From Strongylocentrotus droebachiensis (taxonomy: Eukaryota > Echinodermata > Echinoidea > Camarodonta > Strongylocentrotidae), in NCBI GenBank assembly GCA_035222895.1, contig JAVYIG010005302.1, positions 62,001 through 126,000 on the forward strand: a stretch of 64,000 nucleotides of DNA, in the 5' to 3' direction. The notes under the pieces were generated by a model that was not told the origin of the DNA, did not search any database, and saw only the letters and a list, made by a program, of their open reading frames with translations. Of the stretch, positions 11,501 to 23,544 are shown one piece after another; the stretch's first letter is position 1; each line of letters begins with the position of its first letter. The position numbers and the translations under genes were made by a program.

Positions 11501-14500
11501 TTTTCCCGGATATGAAATGCCATACTGTGAAATGTGGTCTGCTTTTCAATGACACAGAGATGATACTTGATGCCTGATAATCATTATGTTTTTATATTCC
11601 ATCCACAAAGCTAACCATCAGAACTATGTGGTTTGTGGAACATACTGGAATCATTTGTAATCACCATTTCTAAATGTCATTTAAGACTGTAGTATATAGG
11701 GCCGATTGCATATTTTTCAAGACTTCATAAAATAGGACATAATCTTGTTTCATCCTCTGGACTGTTTTTCTGATACTCGATGCTCCCCCTACTTTCCTCC
11801 CCCCCCCCCCCCCCCCCCTCTCGCCCCTCTCTCTCTCTCTCTCTTATTTCTTATTTCTCTGTCGCTATCCCTTTCTCTCTTTCCCATTTGATTACCCTAT
11901 CTTTCCCCTCTCTCACACTCTCACTCTCATATACACGAACACAATCTAATTCCATGTTCAATATCACTCTACCAATTAGTGCAACCAATCCCACCCACAT
12001 CATCATAAATCTGCCTTGTAGTCAACATGAAGTCTTTACTACATTCACATCTCCCTCGGATATGCATTCAAGTGATAATTCTCTCAAGACAAATTTTCTA
12101 CATTTCATAAGCTGAAAAAATAAAGTACTTTGATTATTCCTTTTCCCTCCCATTTTATATCCATTTTCTTGTTTTCTCATACCCATTCCTGCCTATCCCT
12201 GTTGTAAGTCACATTTCACTATGTACATGTAGAAAGCAAAAGGGAAATTCCCTAAGGTGTTTTGCAATGTAACAGCTGCTGCATATATGTCTTGCTTACT
12301 ATCTTGCCCAGTTTTACAGCAAAGTGGTGAACCACAGCAGGTTGTTTTCCCCGGTTTATTTCATTGTTTTTTCAATGATGATGTAAGTGCAGTATGCTTC
12401 ACATATCTGTATCTTATAACATGGAGCTCAGTGAGTTTGCACAGGACCTTGTTGTGCACAGTTGCTATTCATTTAAAAGTGGTGGGGGGGGGGGGATGTG
12501 AAAGTTTGTTATGGCTGTTTATTGGGGCATATTTTTTTGTTCATTTTGTTAATTCTAGACTGTCAGTTCTAAAGTATTCTTATGTTAGATACTATGTGTA
12601 AAGCATATGTCTCGATTCTTAATTTTATTGTGAAACAACCTGTGCCGACACCAAACTAAAATAGATTAATCCAATCAAGAAATATCTATCAAGTCAACCA
12701 TAGCAAGGGTTAAAGGTCAGAGAAACAATTACATGACATTAAGAGAAGGCATTGAAAGAGAAGTTACAGAAGTAGACTTCAAATTTGCTTGTCGCTGATA
12801 ATGAAATTATCATGTCTGCAACCCTTAATGTAGAGTATCTGCTTCAATTGAAATGCTTGCGAAATTGAGAGAGGGATATGTCTCATACTGTACAACCCCT
12901 GTCAATTATCCAGAGTAAGAAATACCATTAAAAGAGACCCTTTCATGGTTTTATAATAGAAGCGTTGATATGAGAAACACTTATATGCCCATCCTGTGTC
13001 GCCCCTCACCCGAGGATGGAAAAAGAAAATAGAGAGAGAGAGAGTTAATAGGCCTGTCCTCACTAGCTCGAGATTGCCAAATATCTCGCTATTTAAACAG
13101 TCCCGATCCGCAAACTATTCAGCTAATTTGCGTCTTTAGCAGCCCGAAGTTGCAATTAGCTGGATATTTGGTCGGGATTGTCATCCCAAGATATCTTGGG
13201 ATAGTTTGCAAAATATCACACTATTTGGCAAAATATCCAGCTATTTGTCCAGTGCGTCTTCACCAGACCGAAGACTCGCACTATGCGCGAACGCTGAGCA
13301 AATATCTCGAGCTAATTTGTCAAGTTTCGAGGTAGAATCTCGAGCTAATGAAGACGCGATTTGTAACTTCAGGGTTATTTCCCAAATCAGAAATAGCGGG
13401 CTATTTGGCAATCTCGAGATGATGAAGACGCGCCTAATGAGGAGTGTAGAGCCTGGAAGGCTTAAGCGTATCATGTATCGATGTAGGAAGCTCTTAAGAT
13501 AATGCTTCCCTGGAAGAAGAGGCCCTGTAGGGGTGTATGATTTATGACAACACCCCAGGAAGAAGAGGAAATAAAGATGAATGACTGGCGAGTAAAGAGA
13601 GAAGAAGAAACTGCCCTCCATTCATCATTTCCACACACCATATAAACATAGGACAAGTTTCTATCATTCTGTGACATTTTCATTAAATTCACAAAATTGA
13701 TCATTAGGAATTGGCATTCTGTTTTTTATATTTCTCTCTTTTTCTCACTCTCACTCTCCCTCTTTCTCTCTCTCTCTCTCTCTTCCTACCTACCTAACTG
13801 TTGCTATCTACATGCTTATGTACTGACCTACTTATTTATTGATCTCTGAAGCAAATAAGATTCATAAAAAGCCCATCATTGAGATAGGCCTTAAGATTTT
13901 CAACCTGATCGATAAAAGCATCTTTTTTGTCTGCTTCTTTCAAAACCTCAAGCGAAGAGGTTGTAGATCTTTAACTTCGTTGAGGGACTATGTTTGGTGC
14001 CATTATCATTGCTCCTAATACTGGAGATGGGAGATGGTAATGAGCGACATAAATAGGGACCATTAAGATCCCAGCTCAATTATCTTGCTCCACCCCCTCC
14101 CTCCCCCCCCCCTCCCTCTTCCTTCTTTTCTAGCATACACAGTCCTAAACTCACCTTACATTTTTACTAGATCTAGACATATGACAAAAATAGCCATTAC
14201 AAAGTGGAAATGTGTTTAATACACATATATCGTATCCGTACCGTATGTTATTTACGTGTATTCTTGTACATATGTCTATGACAATCTGAAGATTCAATTC
14301 AGAACTTTGCAAGGTTTCTTCTTTCATGAAAATGCCAAAACGCCTACAGGTTTTACTTATTTTTTAAAAAGAATATGGCTTATCCTGTTTTAAATTTTGA
14401 GCAACACTAGGAATCTTTAATCATTCTCTTCTTCACCTGCCTATTCCTTTTCCTGTAACATTTCTTTGTTTCCTTTCCTTACTCCTTTTTATCTTTTTCT

Positions 14501-17500
14501 TTCTCCTCTGCAAATGGGTACACATTTCATAGTACACCTTATAAACATGTCTTTTGTTCGTGGCGATGCGGCCTTTGTAACCTAACCTGCATCATTTATA
14601 ACTCATAGCATTATTTCATCCTCCTCCTCTTTATCCTTCGTCTTTCCTTCCTCGACAAGCTTTCCATGTTGCCCCATTCATTATTGTCTGCCGATAGCCA
14701 CATTGTCTCTCTGTATCTTGCCTCAGCTGGCTTAGAGGCGACAAGGACTCTGCTAAATTTGACGATCCTTCGCCATTGCTCCCAAAGAACGGCCGCTGGC
14801 TAATTGGGCTAATGCCCCAAATGGAAGAGGAGCTCTTTTCATGTGAGGGAGGGGGGGGGGGGGGGTGCAGAAGTAAGCGTGGTTTTGCTGGTCGGAAGTG
14901 GAGGGATGATGGATGGATGGATGGATGGTGGATAGAGGGATAGATCGAGGGAGGGATTTGGGGGTGGAGACCCCATTTCATTGACTTGTGAGGGAATTGT
15001 AATAATCCCTTGCTATAGTGGGATAGATCGATGGAGGGATGATGGATGGATGGATGGATGGTGGATAGAGGGATAGATCGAGGGAGGGATTTGGGGGTGG
15101 AGACCCCATTTCATTGACTTGTGAGGGAATTGTAATAATCCCTTGCCTGAAGAGCTGTACTGAGAATCAAAAGGGTGTATATGCCCTAGTCACACCAAAG
15201 AGACCGTCACCAGACCAAACAGAAGACAACATTACCCACACATGGCCAAGAAACGGTCGGTTGGAGTTGATTTGGAGTCAGTGTAGCATTACCTTATTAA
15301 CATTTTACTTAGAGTTAAAGGTATTACAAAGTTTTGGGAAATTTTGAAAAATGGCTGGATAGTGATTCTTTACAATTTGGGTGTATTTGGATGGCCCTGT
15401 GGATGTATTAAATACACTAGAATTTTTAGCCCCTAAAACACTTCTAATCTGCTTTCGAGAAAATTTAAATATAAAGATTTACCGGTGCTCCCGGTAAATG
15501 TTGATAAATTTCAAATAGCTCCTACGGCCGTACAATGGTAACTGCGACCATGAAAATCTCAGAATATGTAGTTGTGGTATATAATTTCCGAACGGGAATA
15601 GCTAATCGGTCGATTTTAGTCAAGAAACATTGTTATATAGCTTAATTAATATCTTGACATTGAGAGGGAGCTATACAACATAAATTGTTTATTATTTACA
15701 ATTTCATAACTTTAGAGTCGATTTCGACCGCGACAACGATCAGTGAATATTGTAGGATCGCATATGCTTGCAATATGTTCATTTGAACCAATCACGACCC
15801 CATACCAAAACTTTGTATTACCTTTAATGCCCTTCTGACACTTAACAGAGTTAGGATTATTTGTATTTATTTATTAAAAGGAAAACAGGGTAGCCCATTC
15901 AACAATAAGTTGGTCTCCGGGGGGGGGGGGGGGGGGGCCTGTGAGCATATACAAATAAAAACATAATTGAACAATCAACATAATCATAAACGTAATATAG
16001 AGTAATAAATGAAGAGAGAAATGGCAAGTTAACAAACAAACAACATATGAAGAAACACTAAAATAACAGAAATAACAAATTATTGAAAAAAATTAGATCT
16101 TAAGCAATATGAAAACGTAGGGTAATATTGCATGTGGCCGATAGATGGACGCAAAGATCATACACTAAATAAAGAAAGGGGGCTGCTAAAAGCTTCATAC
16201 ATAAAGCTCATTAGTCATGCTATATAGATATTACCATATTCTCTATTTCCATGCTATCATTGGCTCTATTTCATTAATGATTCATCAGTATTGGGACAAA
16301 CATCTCAAGCTAGAGATTTATAGGCAAACATCATTAATAATTCAGTTTAGTTTGCATAAGCAACTGCCTCCTGTCTTGGCTCGTATCCACTATTTTGAAA
16401 ATTGATACTGTCCAGTGTCCATATCGCCGTGATATCCTACTTCACTCACTACCGCAATCATATCCTCCTTGATGTTTGATGGAAGTAGTAACCATATGTT
16501 GTTGTGTTCCTAGCAAGAAGGATGCTATCACAAATTTTGGTCTTGTTCATTTGTGTTTTGCTATTACGTACTTTTGTAAGAAAAAATAATTTCTTGTGAA
16601 TTAAAAAACAAATTGCTGTTAAGTGTTCACAATTTAGATGTGTACAAATGGTAATGTGTTTGATGCAATAAATGTAAAGAATGGCTATAAGTCAAGTGTA
16701 TATGTCTAGCAATGTACATAACGTGGTCGTTCATCTGTTTGCGCCCTTCTGCCAATCACATCATACTTCATTGGTTCACATAAAATACAGTTCTGTGAAA
16801 TTCAAACAGTAATACAGCATCTGTTGTAATTGTGATGATTTTTACTTGAATGTATTTAAGGGAAAGTAGAGGTAACCACCATCGTTCCAAAAGATGAACA
16901 AAAAGTGTTTTCATAAAAATTACAATACATTTCAATACCTTTTTTACCACGAATCTAATTACAGTTAATTCTCCCTAAATTCAAAGTCGCACAAGTCAAA
17001 TTTTCCCTGAAGTCAAATCAAGTATTTTGACCAAACTATGCAAAACGTGCTATTTACACTTCCTAGATCAAATTTTGCACAGTCAAACTATTTGTTGGCG
17101 GTCTCAATATATTCGGCTTCTGTAGAGTTAACTGTATTGACTTTTATTGAGAGATTTAACATCACATACATCTTTTATTTCCATCTCAATTAATAAATCA
17201 AATTGCCTGATAACTAAACATGACAGCGGACAATGAATGAGCATCTACTACTATAATATGGATGAAATATGCTTTGTCTCAAGGAGAAAGGCAACTGTTT
17301 TCACTGAAGGTGTTAGACCATAGCCAAGCAAGCTGTGTTTGTCAAACCCTTCGCTATCAACACGCTCATGATAAACGATGAGGTATTTGCAAGTCAATTC
17401 CATCTATGTGTGGGAACCTCTCAATCATATCGTTGCTTGGTGCAGGTCTAATATTCCATTTGTCGCCACCCTCAGTGAAGCATCTGTTTTGATGATGCAT

Positions 17501-20500
17501 GATTGCCAAGACCCACACTTACACATTCAAATGAGGATAAGTTTACTCAAGTTCCCCATCTAGGCCGAGTCCATTAATGAAAAGCAAAATAGACTCATAT
17601 AAATGACAATGTATTTCTTTCTAAACGAAATCATTAGTACTACAACATTGAAAAAATAGCAGTGAATGCAATGTACCGGTATTTCTTTCTAAACAAGATC
17701 ATTGGTACTACAACATTGAAAAAATTGCAGTGCATTATTCATTGCTATTTTTCATATTTTTTTGTGTGTGAGATGATTCCTTTTTTTATGTTGCATCAAT
17801 AAGTTACATGCACATTTATCATCGTTGATAGAGCATGCACAGAACAAAGTATTGATTAACCGTTTCTATGAGGGGAATTCTTTAATTTAATTTATATAAA
17901 AGATAATGCAACAAGTCGTACAGTTTAGCATAAGAAATCAAGGAAAGGACAATTCTTTGAAAAATCCTATCTTTGGATGGAATTCCCATGTTGCATACTG
18001 AAATCAAATAACATGTTCATTGCTTATTTTGTGGTACAAATGATTCAAGAGGGAAACTCTCAAATACACAATAAAGCACAAAGAAGTCTTATGGGTATGT
18101 AAAAATATTGGGATTATATTGTTCAAATAAGATTGACTATTGAAAAGGAAAAAAAATTGAAGGCATGTTGTATCCTACAATATTTTGCCAGAATACAAAG
18201 AACAAAAACATAACCGGAAAAAAAAGGACGATAAGCGTGTTGCAGTATCCTGAGATTAAAGGATGTACATTACAGGAATGAAATCTACTTACAAACTCTG
18301 ATGCACTTATAAAGCTCATGGGATATACACTGTTTGCATCTTAGCCATAATGCTCATCCTCCCTTACATGATTTAGCTGCTTCCAAAGCCATGTATACAA
18401 CACCTTAGAGGTATGACTCAGCCAAACTAAATGATCAGATTTGCTCACTCTGTTGTGAACCTGTTCAAAGTGGTCCCTAGTGTGATGTCGGCGGGTGTGT
18501 GGCTGCAGCTCTCTCAATCTTTTATCTGTTTTCTTCCCTTTTTCCCTTCTTTTTGTTCATTCAGCAGATAACATTAAAGAATTGTTAAGATGTTGAGTCA
18601 TATACATCTTTGTTAGTCTAGTAGATATGCTTCTGGAACATATGGACATTTTTCTATCACTGTGAAAAATGGTTGTAGATAAGCCCTTTATATATCATGT
18701 AATCTAATAATTGTGTTCATATGAACATATTCACCATGTCATGCTCAGTTTTGGCAAATGCTGATGTGTATGATGTCCAAAATAGAGATAAAACTAAACT
18801 CACTATGCATTAAAGGATGTATTTTATAGGTAGATTCTTTTCTTTTCTTTTAAAAATAATATTAACATCACTATATGGAACATGCAAGCGTGACACAAAA
18901 TGGACAAGGATTTTGTTTACTCACTCTTAACGGTTTGAAAGCTTGCTGAGCTTTTTTGTTTGATACCAGATGTGTCATAGTGGCACACATACTTTTACAT
19001 TTATAACTAATTTAATGATTTTTGGCTACCGGTAGTTAACATTTTTCCATGGAATTGCCCATAATTGATTTCATTTTGTTTGATGATGATGATATTAGAG
19101 TCATCATTATTATATGCTTTACGAATTCAGTTTATTATTCATTATTATCGTTTATCTTCTCAGGCTGATGGAGTGATCAATTCAGCCGTCATTGTCGCCC
19201 TCTATGGCGGTGACCCTCATATGACCTCGAAGCTCGAGGAAGCGGTCAAGGTAGTGCAAAACACACCCATCTGCATCAAGTACGCCCTTACAGGTGAGAT
19301 TAAAGGCATCGTTTAACAATGTTAATTCTGAGATGCATGGCCCTACGTGTTATCAGTGCCTGTGATATGGAGTAATATTGAAGCCCTAACAAAATTGGGC
19401 TTCAAAATGATCATGAGGTGCCTCAAAAAAGTAAAAATCTTTGAGTGACCGGTTTTACCATACTCCTTTTCCCCAATAGACTGTAGTGTTATGAAAACCG
19501 TTAGGAAAACGAAAAATTTGATTTCGATTTCCAATCATAAATATCTTGATAATCAGACAGGCGATTGGCTTGTAAAACTCATTCGATTCCTCAATGACCT
19601 AAAGGTTTATAATTATCATTGTAGCATGAGCTAAATCCAGGATTTTGTTTCAAAATCTGAGACAAAGTTACCCAATCCCTTTATGTCTACATGTAGCCTA
19701 TATTGTTCATGATGTTAGGAAGTTTTCGCACTACGATGGAAAGACCTTGAACAGTCGGAAGCAATCAACCATGACGGTACCTCCACTCGATCGACCATCC
19801 CGATACCTTGTCAGCTTCACTCGAATGCAGATGGGAACATTGCTGTGCATGCGTGACACTTGCAGCTAAGAAGAGTGCTGATTGGCTGATTACATTGCTC
19901 TGTTCTCTCTCCAGACCGGATCCTTAATTGACCGAGAACCATTCTAGATTTCCACATATGAGGACTTTGTACAGATTGATTTAACGGTTCAGGTTTCCCC
20001 ACTCTCATTTGTCCATGTTGCATGTGAAAACTGATGGCTCCACAAGACAAACAACATCAGTTTCACAGACTTCTGAAAAGTCTTCATAGAGCTCAAGAGG
20101 CCGATGGGAGACCGACATGTTTGTCTCATTAGACTTTGTAGATCTTTTCTGAATGTTCAACAGACCTTTGGGGCTGTCAGTCAGTCTCCTGGGAGACCCC
20201 AAGACTAGTCCATAAAAATTGATTCTCACTTCTGCATTCTGAAATATAAATATAAATTTAAGAGATTATTGTACCTTTTCAGAAACAGTTAATGTATAAA
20301 AGTAATAATATTTTCAACATTAAAATAATTGTACTTTCTAGTTAAATTTTGACATTTGCAAAACTGTTTACAGTGAATTTATAAAATGTTTCTTGCTGTT
20401 TGATCTAGGTGCGAAGCTTCTTGAAGGATTGATCATGAACGGACCCAACCCTAATGCAGTGAAAGACCTGAAAGGATTGGTAGATAATGATGTGGCCCAG

Positions 20501-20675
20501 GAAATCAGCAAGGCCGAGGATATGAAGGTTCACCCTCACAATGTCGCAGCAAAGAAACTGGGATATGCATGTTGTAAGGACAACTCTCATTCTCATATGC
20601 TTCATGTTGTATCCACTCTCCTTCTATTTCTCTCTTTGATTTCTTCTTTTTTCCCTTGCTTCACTCTCACATTTT

Positions 20676-20712
<37 letters not shown>

Positions 20713-21917
20713 CTTCATTTCTCGTCCTTTATTTCTTTTTGTCTTTTTTGTTATCTATTTTTTGCTCTTTCTTGCATTCTCTCCCTCCTTCTTTTTCTTT
20801 CTCTCTTTCTCTCTCTTTCTCTTTCTTTCTCTCTTTCTCACTCGAAAAGCATTTTTATATACCAGGGCCCCATCTTATAAAGAGTTTTGATTGATCAGAA
20901 CCAGTTTGCAGTCCTCTGTCGCTTATGTACATAGTTACATTTGATATCAATCGCAAAAGAGTTGTGATATATCGCAACTTTTTATAAGACAGGCCTAGGA
21001 AGCCTGCTCTTATTTATAATAAAAGCCATAATAGTTACATTTATAGATTACTTTACAGCATTTTTAAATCTTTCACACAAGTGCACATCAATTTCCATTC
21101 CATGAGGAGTAAGCAACCTCACAACTTAAACTAAAATTGCAGAAATTACATTCCTTTCTCTTTCTCTCCCCACATTGGTTAGTTTAACCCATAACCTACG
21201 GAAACCAGTTGGTTCCTGCATTAAACTTATTCAAATAATAATAATATTGATTATTTAGGAACGCTAAAATCAAAGAGTACCATAGCGAAACAGAAACATG
21301 AAATACATGGACTCATAAACTAGGTAAATGGCATTGAGTTACTGAGGGAAGAAGTATGTTTAAAGGGGTCTTTTGAAAGAGGCAAGACGGGTTAATTCTC
21401 TGATGGAAAGTGGGATAATTGTTCCATGTTTCTGAAAACAATTATCCGTAGATGAGAGTCTAGATTTGGGAATCATTAGTTTATATTTGTCAGTTGCTGA
21501 GCAAATGAGTTGTTGATGGGTTAACATGATATAATGTAACGTTTTCTAAAAGTTTTTAGGTAGATGAGAGTCTAGATTTGGGAATAATTAGTTTATATTT
21601 GTCAGTTGTTGAACAAATGAGTTGTCAATGGTTTAACATGATATAATTTTCTTTCGTTTCCTATTTCAGCCCTTCCAGGAGGCTTCTTGAGCATGCTGCA
21701 CTGTCTGCTGAATGCCAAGCCAGGGAAGTTCATCGAGTCCATCCGCCCGACCCTCCTGGCCGGAGGAGATAACTGCTCCCGTGCGGCGATGCTTGGGGCC
21801 ATCCTAGGGGCCCAGATGGGTCTGGAGGCCCTCCCGATGGACCTTCTGGCCAAGGTGGATCGCGGTCAGGAGGTCAAGGCTTTGGCAGAGCAGCTGGTGG
21901 CCATGCGCCAATCTTAA
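8584..21917 (+). CDS. J1-crystallin / selenoprotein J-like ADP-ribosylglycohydrolase family protein (5' incomplete)
   Basis: Five exons join in consistent phase: 8584-8760, 10487-10665, 19164-19293, 20409-20573 and 21670-21917 (TAA), each with AG/GT borders. They give 299 residues lacking the N-terminus, which normally includes the start and first helices. Visible landmarks are GLPVHWVYD at the start, AYGDHLYVLLKSV near residue 50, MFGPGSAYDYE near 75, VALYGGDP near 130, ACSLPGGF at 216-223 and AGGDNCSRA at 248-256. ADP-ribosylglycohydrolases usually have a GGDTDT-type metal motif here; the GGDNCSR form fits the J1-crystallin/SelJ branch, whose enzymatic activity is uncertain. Total length is slightly below the usual 310-340 because of the missing first exon. 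No in-frame TGA is seen, so this appears to be a cysteine rather than a selenocysteine version. Intron 2 is 8.5 kb. Confidence 0.85.
9105..9283. repeat. Small MITE-like inverted repeat
   Basis: The left end ACAGTTGAACCTGCTTTAG is mirrored imperfectly by the right end TATACAGGCTTCACTGTG, with several AAGACCAC/GTGGTCTT motifs inside. It lies in intron 1 of the J1-crystallin-like gene. The ends are approximate. Confidence 0.45.
10196..10290. repeat. (TTC)n/(TCC)n microsatellite
   Basis: Tandem TTC units turn into about a dozen TCC units. This is an intronic simple repeat about 200 bp upstream of the exon at 10487. Confidence 0.95.
13051..13434. mobile_element. TA-flanked MITE, GGCCTGTCCTCA family, copy A
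   Basis: The element begins TA|GGCCTGTCCTCACTAGCTCGAG and ends CTCGAGATGATGAAGACGCGCC|TA. It is 384 bp, mostly self-complementary, and rich in CTGGATATTTGG, TATCTTGGGATAG and GAAGACGC motifs. Related copies lie at 59837-60246 and 60975-61221. The TA flanks suggest a Tc1/mariner-like mobiliser (inference). Two open frames across it are not genes. Confidence 0.85.
14900..15146. repeat. 133-bp tandem duplication with GATG repeats
   Basis: GATGGATGGATGG, then TAGATCGAGGGAGGG, then GGTGGAGACCCCATTTC, then TTGTAATAATCCCTTGC occurs twice with a 133-bp offset (for example TAGATCGAGG at 14941 and 15074). The copies are nearly identical, so the duplication is recent. Confidence 0.9.
15315..15827. mobile_element. 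TTAA-type MITE with TATTACAAAG ends
   Basis: The left end is TTAA|AGGTATTACAAAGTTTTGG and the right end is CCAAAACTTTGTATTACCT|TTAA. This is a near-perfect terminal inverted repeat of about 19 bp with TTAA on both sides. It is 513 bp with no coding capacity, and sits in intron 2 of the J1-crystallin-like gene. Confidence 0.85.
16960..17136. mobile_element. Small MITE with TACAGTTAA ends
   Basis: The left end is TACAGTTAATTCTCCCTAAA and the right end is TTCTGTAGAGTTAACTGTA, an imperfect inverted repeat. A half copy (ACAGTTAACCTTGCATATC) lies near 39490. The element is about 177 bp. Confidence 0.6.
17611..17740. repeat. 68-bp tandem duplication
   Basis: TATTTCTTTCTAAAC, then ATTGGTACTACAACATTG, then AAAAAATTGCAGTG occurs twice with a 68-bp offset and a few differences. 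It is intronic. Confidence 0.8.
20678..20845. repeat. CT/TTTC polypyrimidine tract
   Basis: Degenerate CT and CTTT repeats in intron 4 of the J1-crystallin-like gene. A long open frame runs from the exon at 20409 into this tract only because the tract lacks stops; the donor at 20574 (GTAAGG) ends the exon. Confidence 0.85.
20865..20996. mobile_element. Short palindromic MITE
   Basis: GGGCCCCATCTTATAAAGAG at the left and CTTTTTATAAGACAGGCCT at the right form an imperfect inverted repeat. The interior carries TCGCAA/TTGCGA-like motifs. It is about 132 bp and intronic. Confidence 0.65.
21445..21655. repeat. 112-bp tandem duplication just 5' of the last J1-crystallin-like exon
   Basis: TAGATGAGAGTCTAGATTTG, then TTATATTTGTCAGTTG, then AACATGATATAAT is present twice, with GATGAGAG at 21451 and 21563. 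The second copy runs up to the pyrimidine tract of the acceptor at 21669. Confidence 0.85.
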
Positions 21918-23097
21918 TCGAGGAGAGGGGTTGGAAAGACAAGCTAGCAGCAGGATGTAATCTGAAGGGATGATCTAATGCAGGGTCTTTCAACCATGGT
22001 GCCACAGGACGTCTTGAGAGAAATTAATTAAACATCTGTTTTGGGATGAAAGTAAATTTGATTTTGTGAAGCAAAAGATATTAGAAACTGCTATGTATTT
22101 TAATGAAGAAATAACATTTGTGAAGACAATTAAGTGTCCTTTTTCCTCGCTCTCTTGGCTCGCTCGCAATATTTAGAAGTAGTACGAGTTTAGTCGGTGA
22201 AGTGCCTGAATACCCACAGAACTAGTCAACGAGGTGACATAATATCTCTTTTAACACTGAGGTGCCTGATTATTGTTACATTATTTGAAATAACCTGTCT
22301 TTATTTAAATTCAAATGATTTTTATTTCTCATGCAAAACATAATACAAGATAATTATATCACAAAGATTATGCAATGAAACGACAAATATAATAGAAAAA
22401 GCATGAGAAAAGAGGAACTAACTTGAAGCAGAGCTTGTTGAAGTGTTAGTTCCTCAGATGCTGTTTTACAATATAGCATGAACAAAGTATGCTTAGAAAT
22501 CAATAAATAGACAAATATGTAGCTAAGAAATTCTAGATTTTTTTTTTTTTGGGGGGGGGGGGAAATAAAAAAAAGGAAAAAAATAAAGGAAAATAGTAGA
22601 AGGCAAAAAGAAAGAAGGATACAAAAAAGGGAAAATGAATGATTGCACAAGCTCTTATTACTTATTACTCCATCTCAAGCCTGTGATGTGATAATGAGCT
22701 AGTATATCTAGTGAATACCTTCACGACGTCTCTAATAAATCACATTCCAAGTTACGCTCAAATGTATCATATTTAAAAAAAGTCATGCACAGATATCTAC
22801 TGGTGTTAGTAGTAGTACATGATATTCAGATATAATATTTAATCTAATGTTGTTTTTTTGTTTCTATATTTAGATATGTGAAATATATCTTGGAAATGCA
22901 TACCTTGAGCTCTCTCTCATCACTTGTCTCTTCAGTTTTCAGACAACAAAAGTGTGTAACTTCATTTCAAATTAACTGAATATCGTTCAAAGTATACTCC
23001 TAGTGTTTGTATTCACTCAAAAATGAGAGTTGTATTTGTATCATCTGTACTATGGCAGAGGGTAAATCTGTTTGAGGTTCTGGGATCCGGGTCAACT

Positions 23098-23544
23098 CCA
23101 GGGAGGTGTTTCACAAAGATTCTAAGTTGAACTTATCTCTAAGTTGGACTTAAAGGCACACTGTCCTACTTGTAGCTACTTGCTCCCTCTATATAGAAAA
23201 CTTCCCAAATCGGTGCCTGTTGGTCCCCCATGATCCTCTTTTTCTTATGTTAAATGAGAGCTGAGTTAATGAGATAGCCACCTGTCACAGTGACCTCGAT
23301 GGCTCGCTGTGTGGTCTAATCCCTTCTAGCTGCAGTAGTAACGCCTACCTTTAACAATTATGGAAAGCTGTTAGCATCATTGAAAATATTTTGTAAAAGT
23401 TATTTCAAAAGGCATACAATTTTTATCCAAATCAATTTTAGTTTTTGGAAATATTAAATTTCAAGGCTACAAATGGCTCTCCATAATTTTTAATTCCAAC
23501 TTAGAGTTAAGTTCGACTTAGGATCTTTGTGAAACACCCCCTGG
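23098..23544. mobile_element. MITE with GTGTTTCACAAAG ends containing a nested TTAA MITE
   Basis: The outer ends CCAGGGAGGTGTTTCACAAA and TTTGTGAAACACCCCCTGG are inverted, and both are followed inward by AAGTTGAACTTA / TAAGTTCGACTTA-like sequence. From 23150 a second element begins, TTAA|AGGCACACTGTCC. Its body (GATCCTCTTTTTCTTATGTT) matches, in reverse, the 200-bp TTAA element at 63502-63701. The order implies that the TTAA element jumped into the older MITE. Confidence 0.75.

Larger units (their letters stand above)
10666..19163 (+). other. 8.5-kb intron of the J1-crystallin-like gene
   Basis: The borders are GTAAGT at 10666 and TTCTCAG at 19163, both phase 0. Inside are C and G homopolymer runs, CT tracts, a TA-flanked MITE (13051-13434), a 133-bp tandem duplication (14900-15146), a TTAA MITE (15315-15827), a TACAGTTAA inverted repeat (16960-17136) and a 68-bp tandem duplication near 17612-17740. 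No other coding segment is supported. Confidence 0.7.

Noticed and set aside
13241..13621. 126-aa minus-strand frame and overlapping plus-strand frames
   Set aside because: They run through the TA-flanked MITE and its flank, and no domain is seen.
21918..22800. Possible SECIS element after the J1-crystallin-like stop codon
   Set aside because: ATGA and GA motifs occur by chance, but I could not see a stem of suitable length with the AA loop, and the coding exons have no in-frame TGA.
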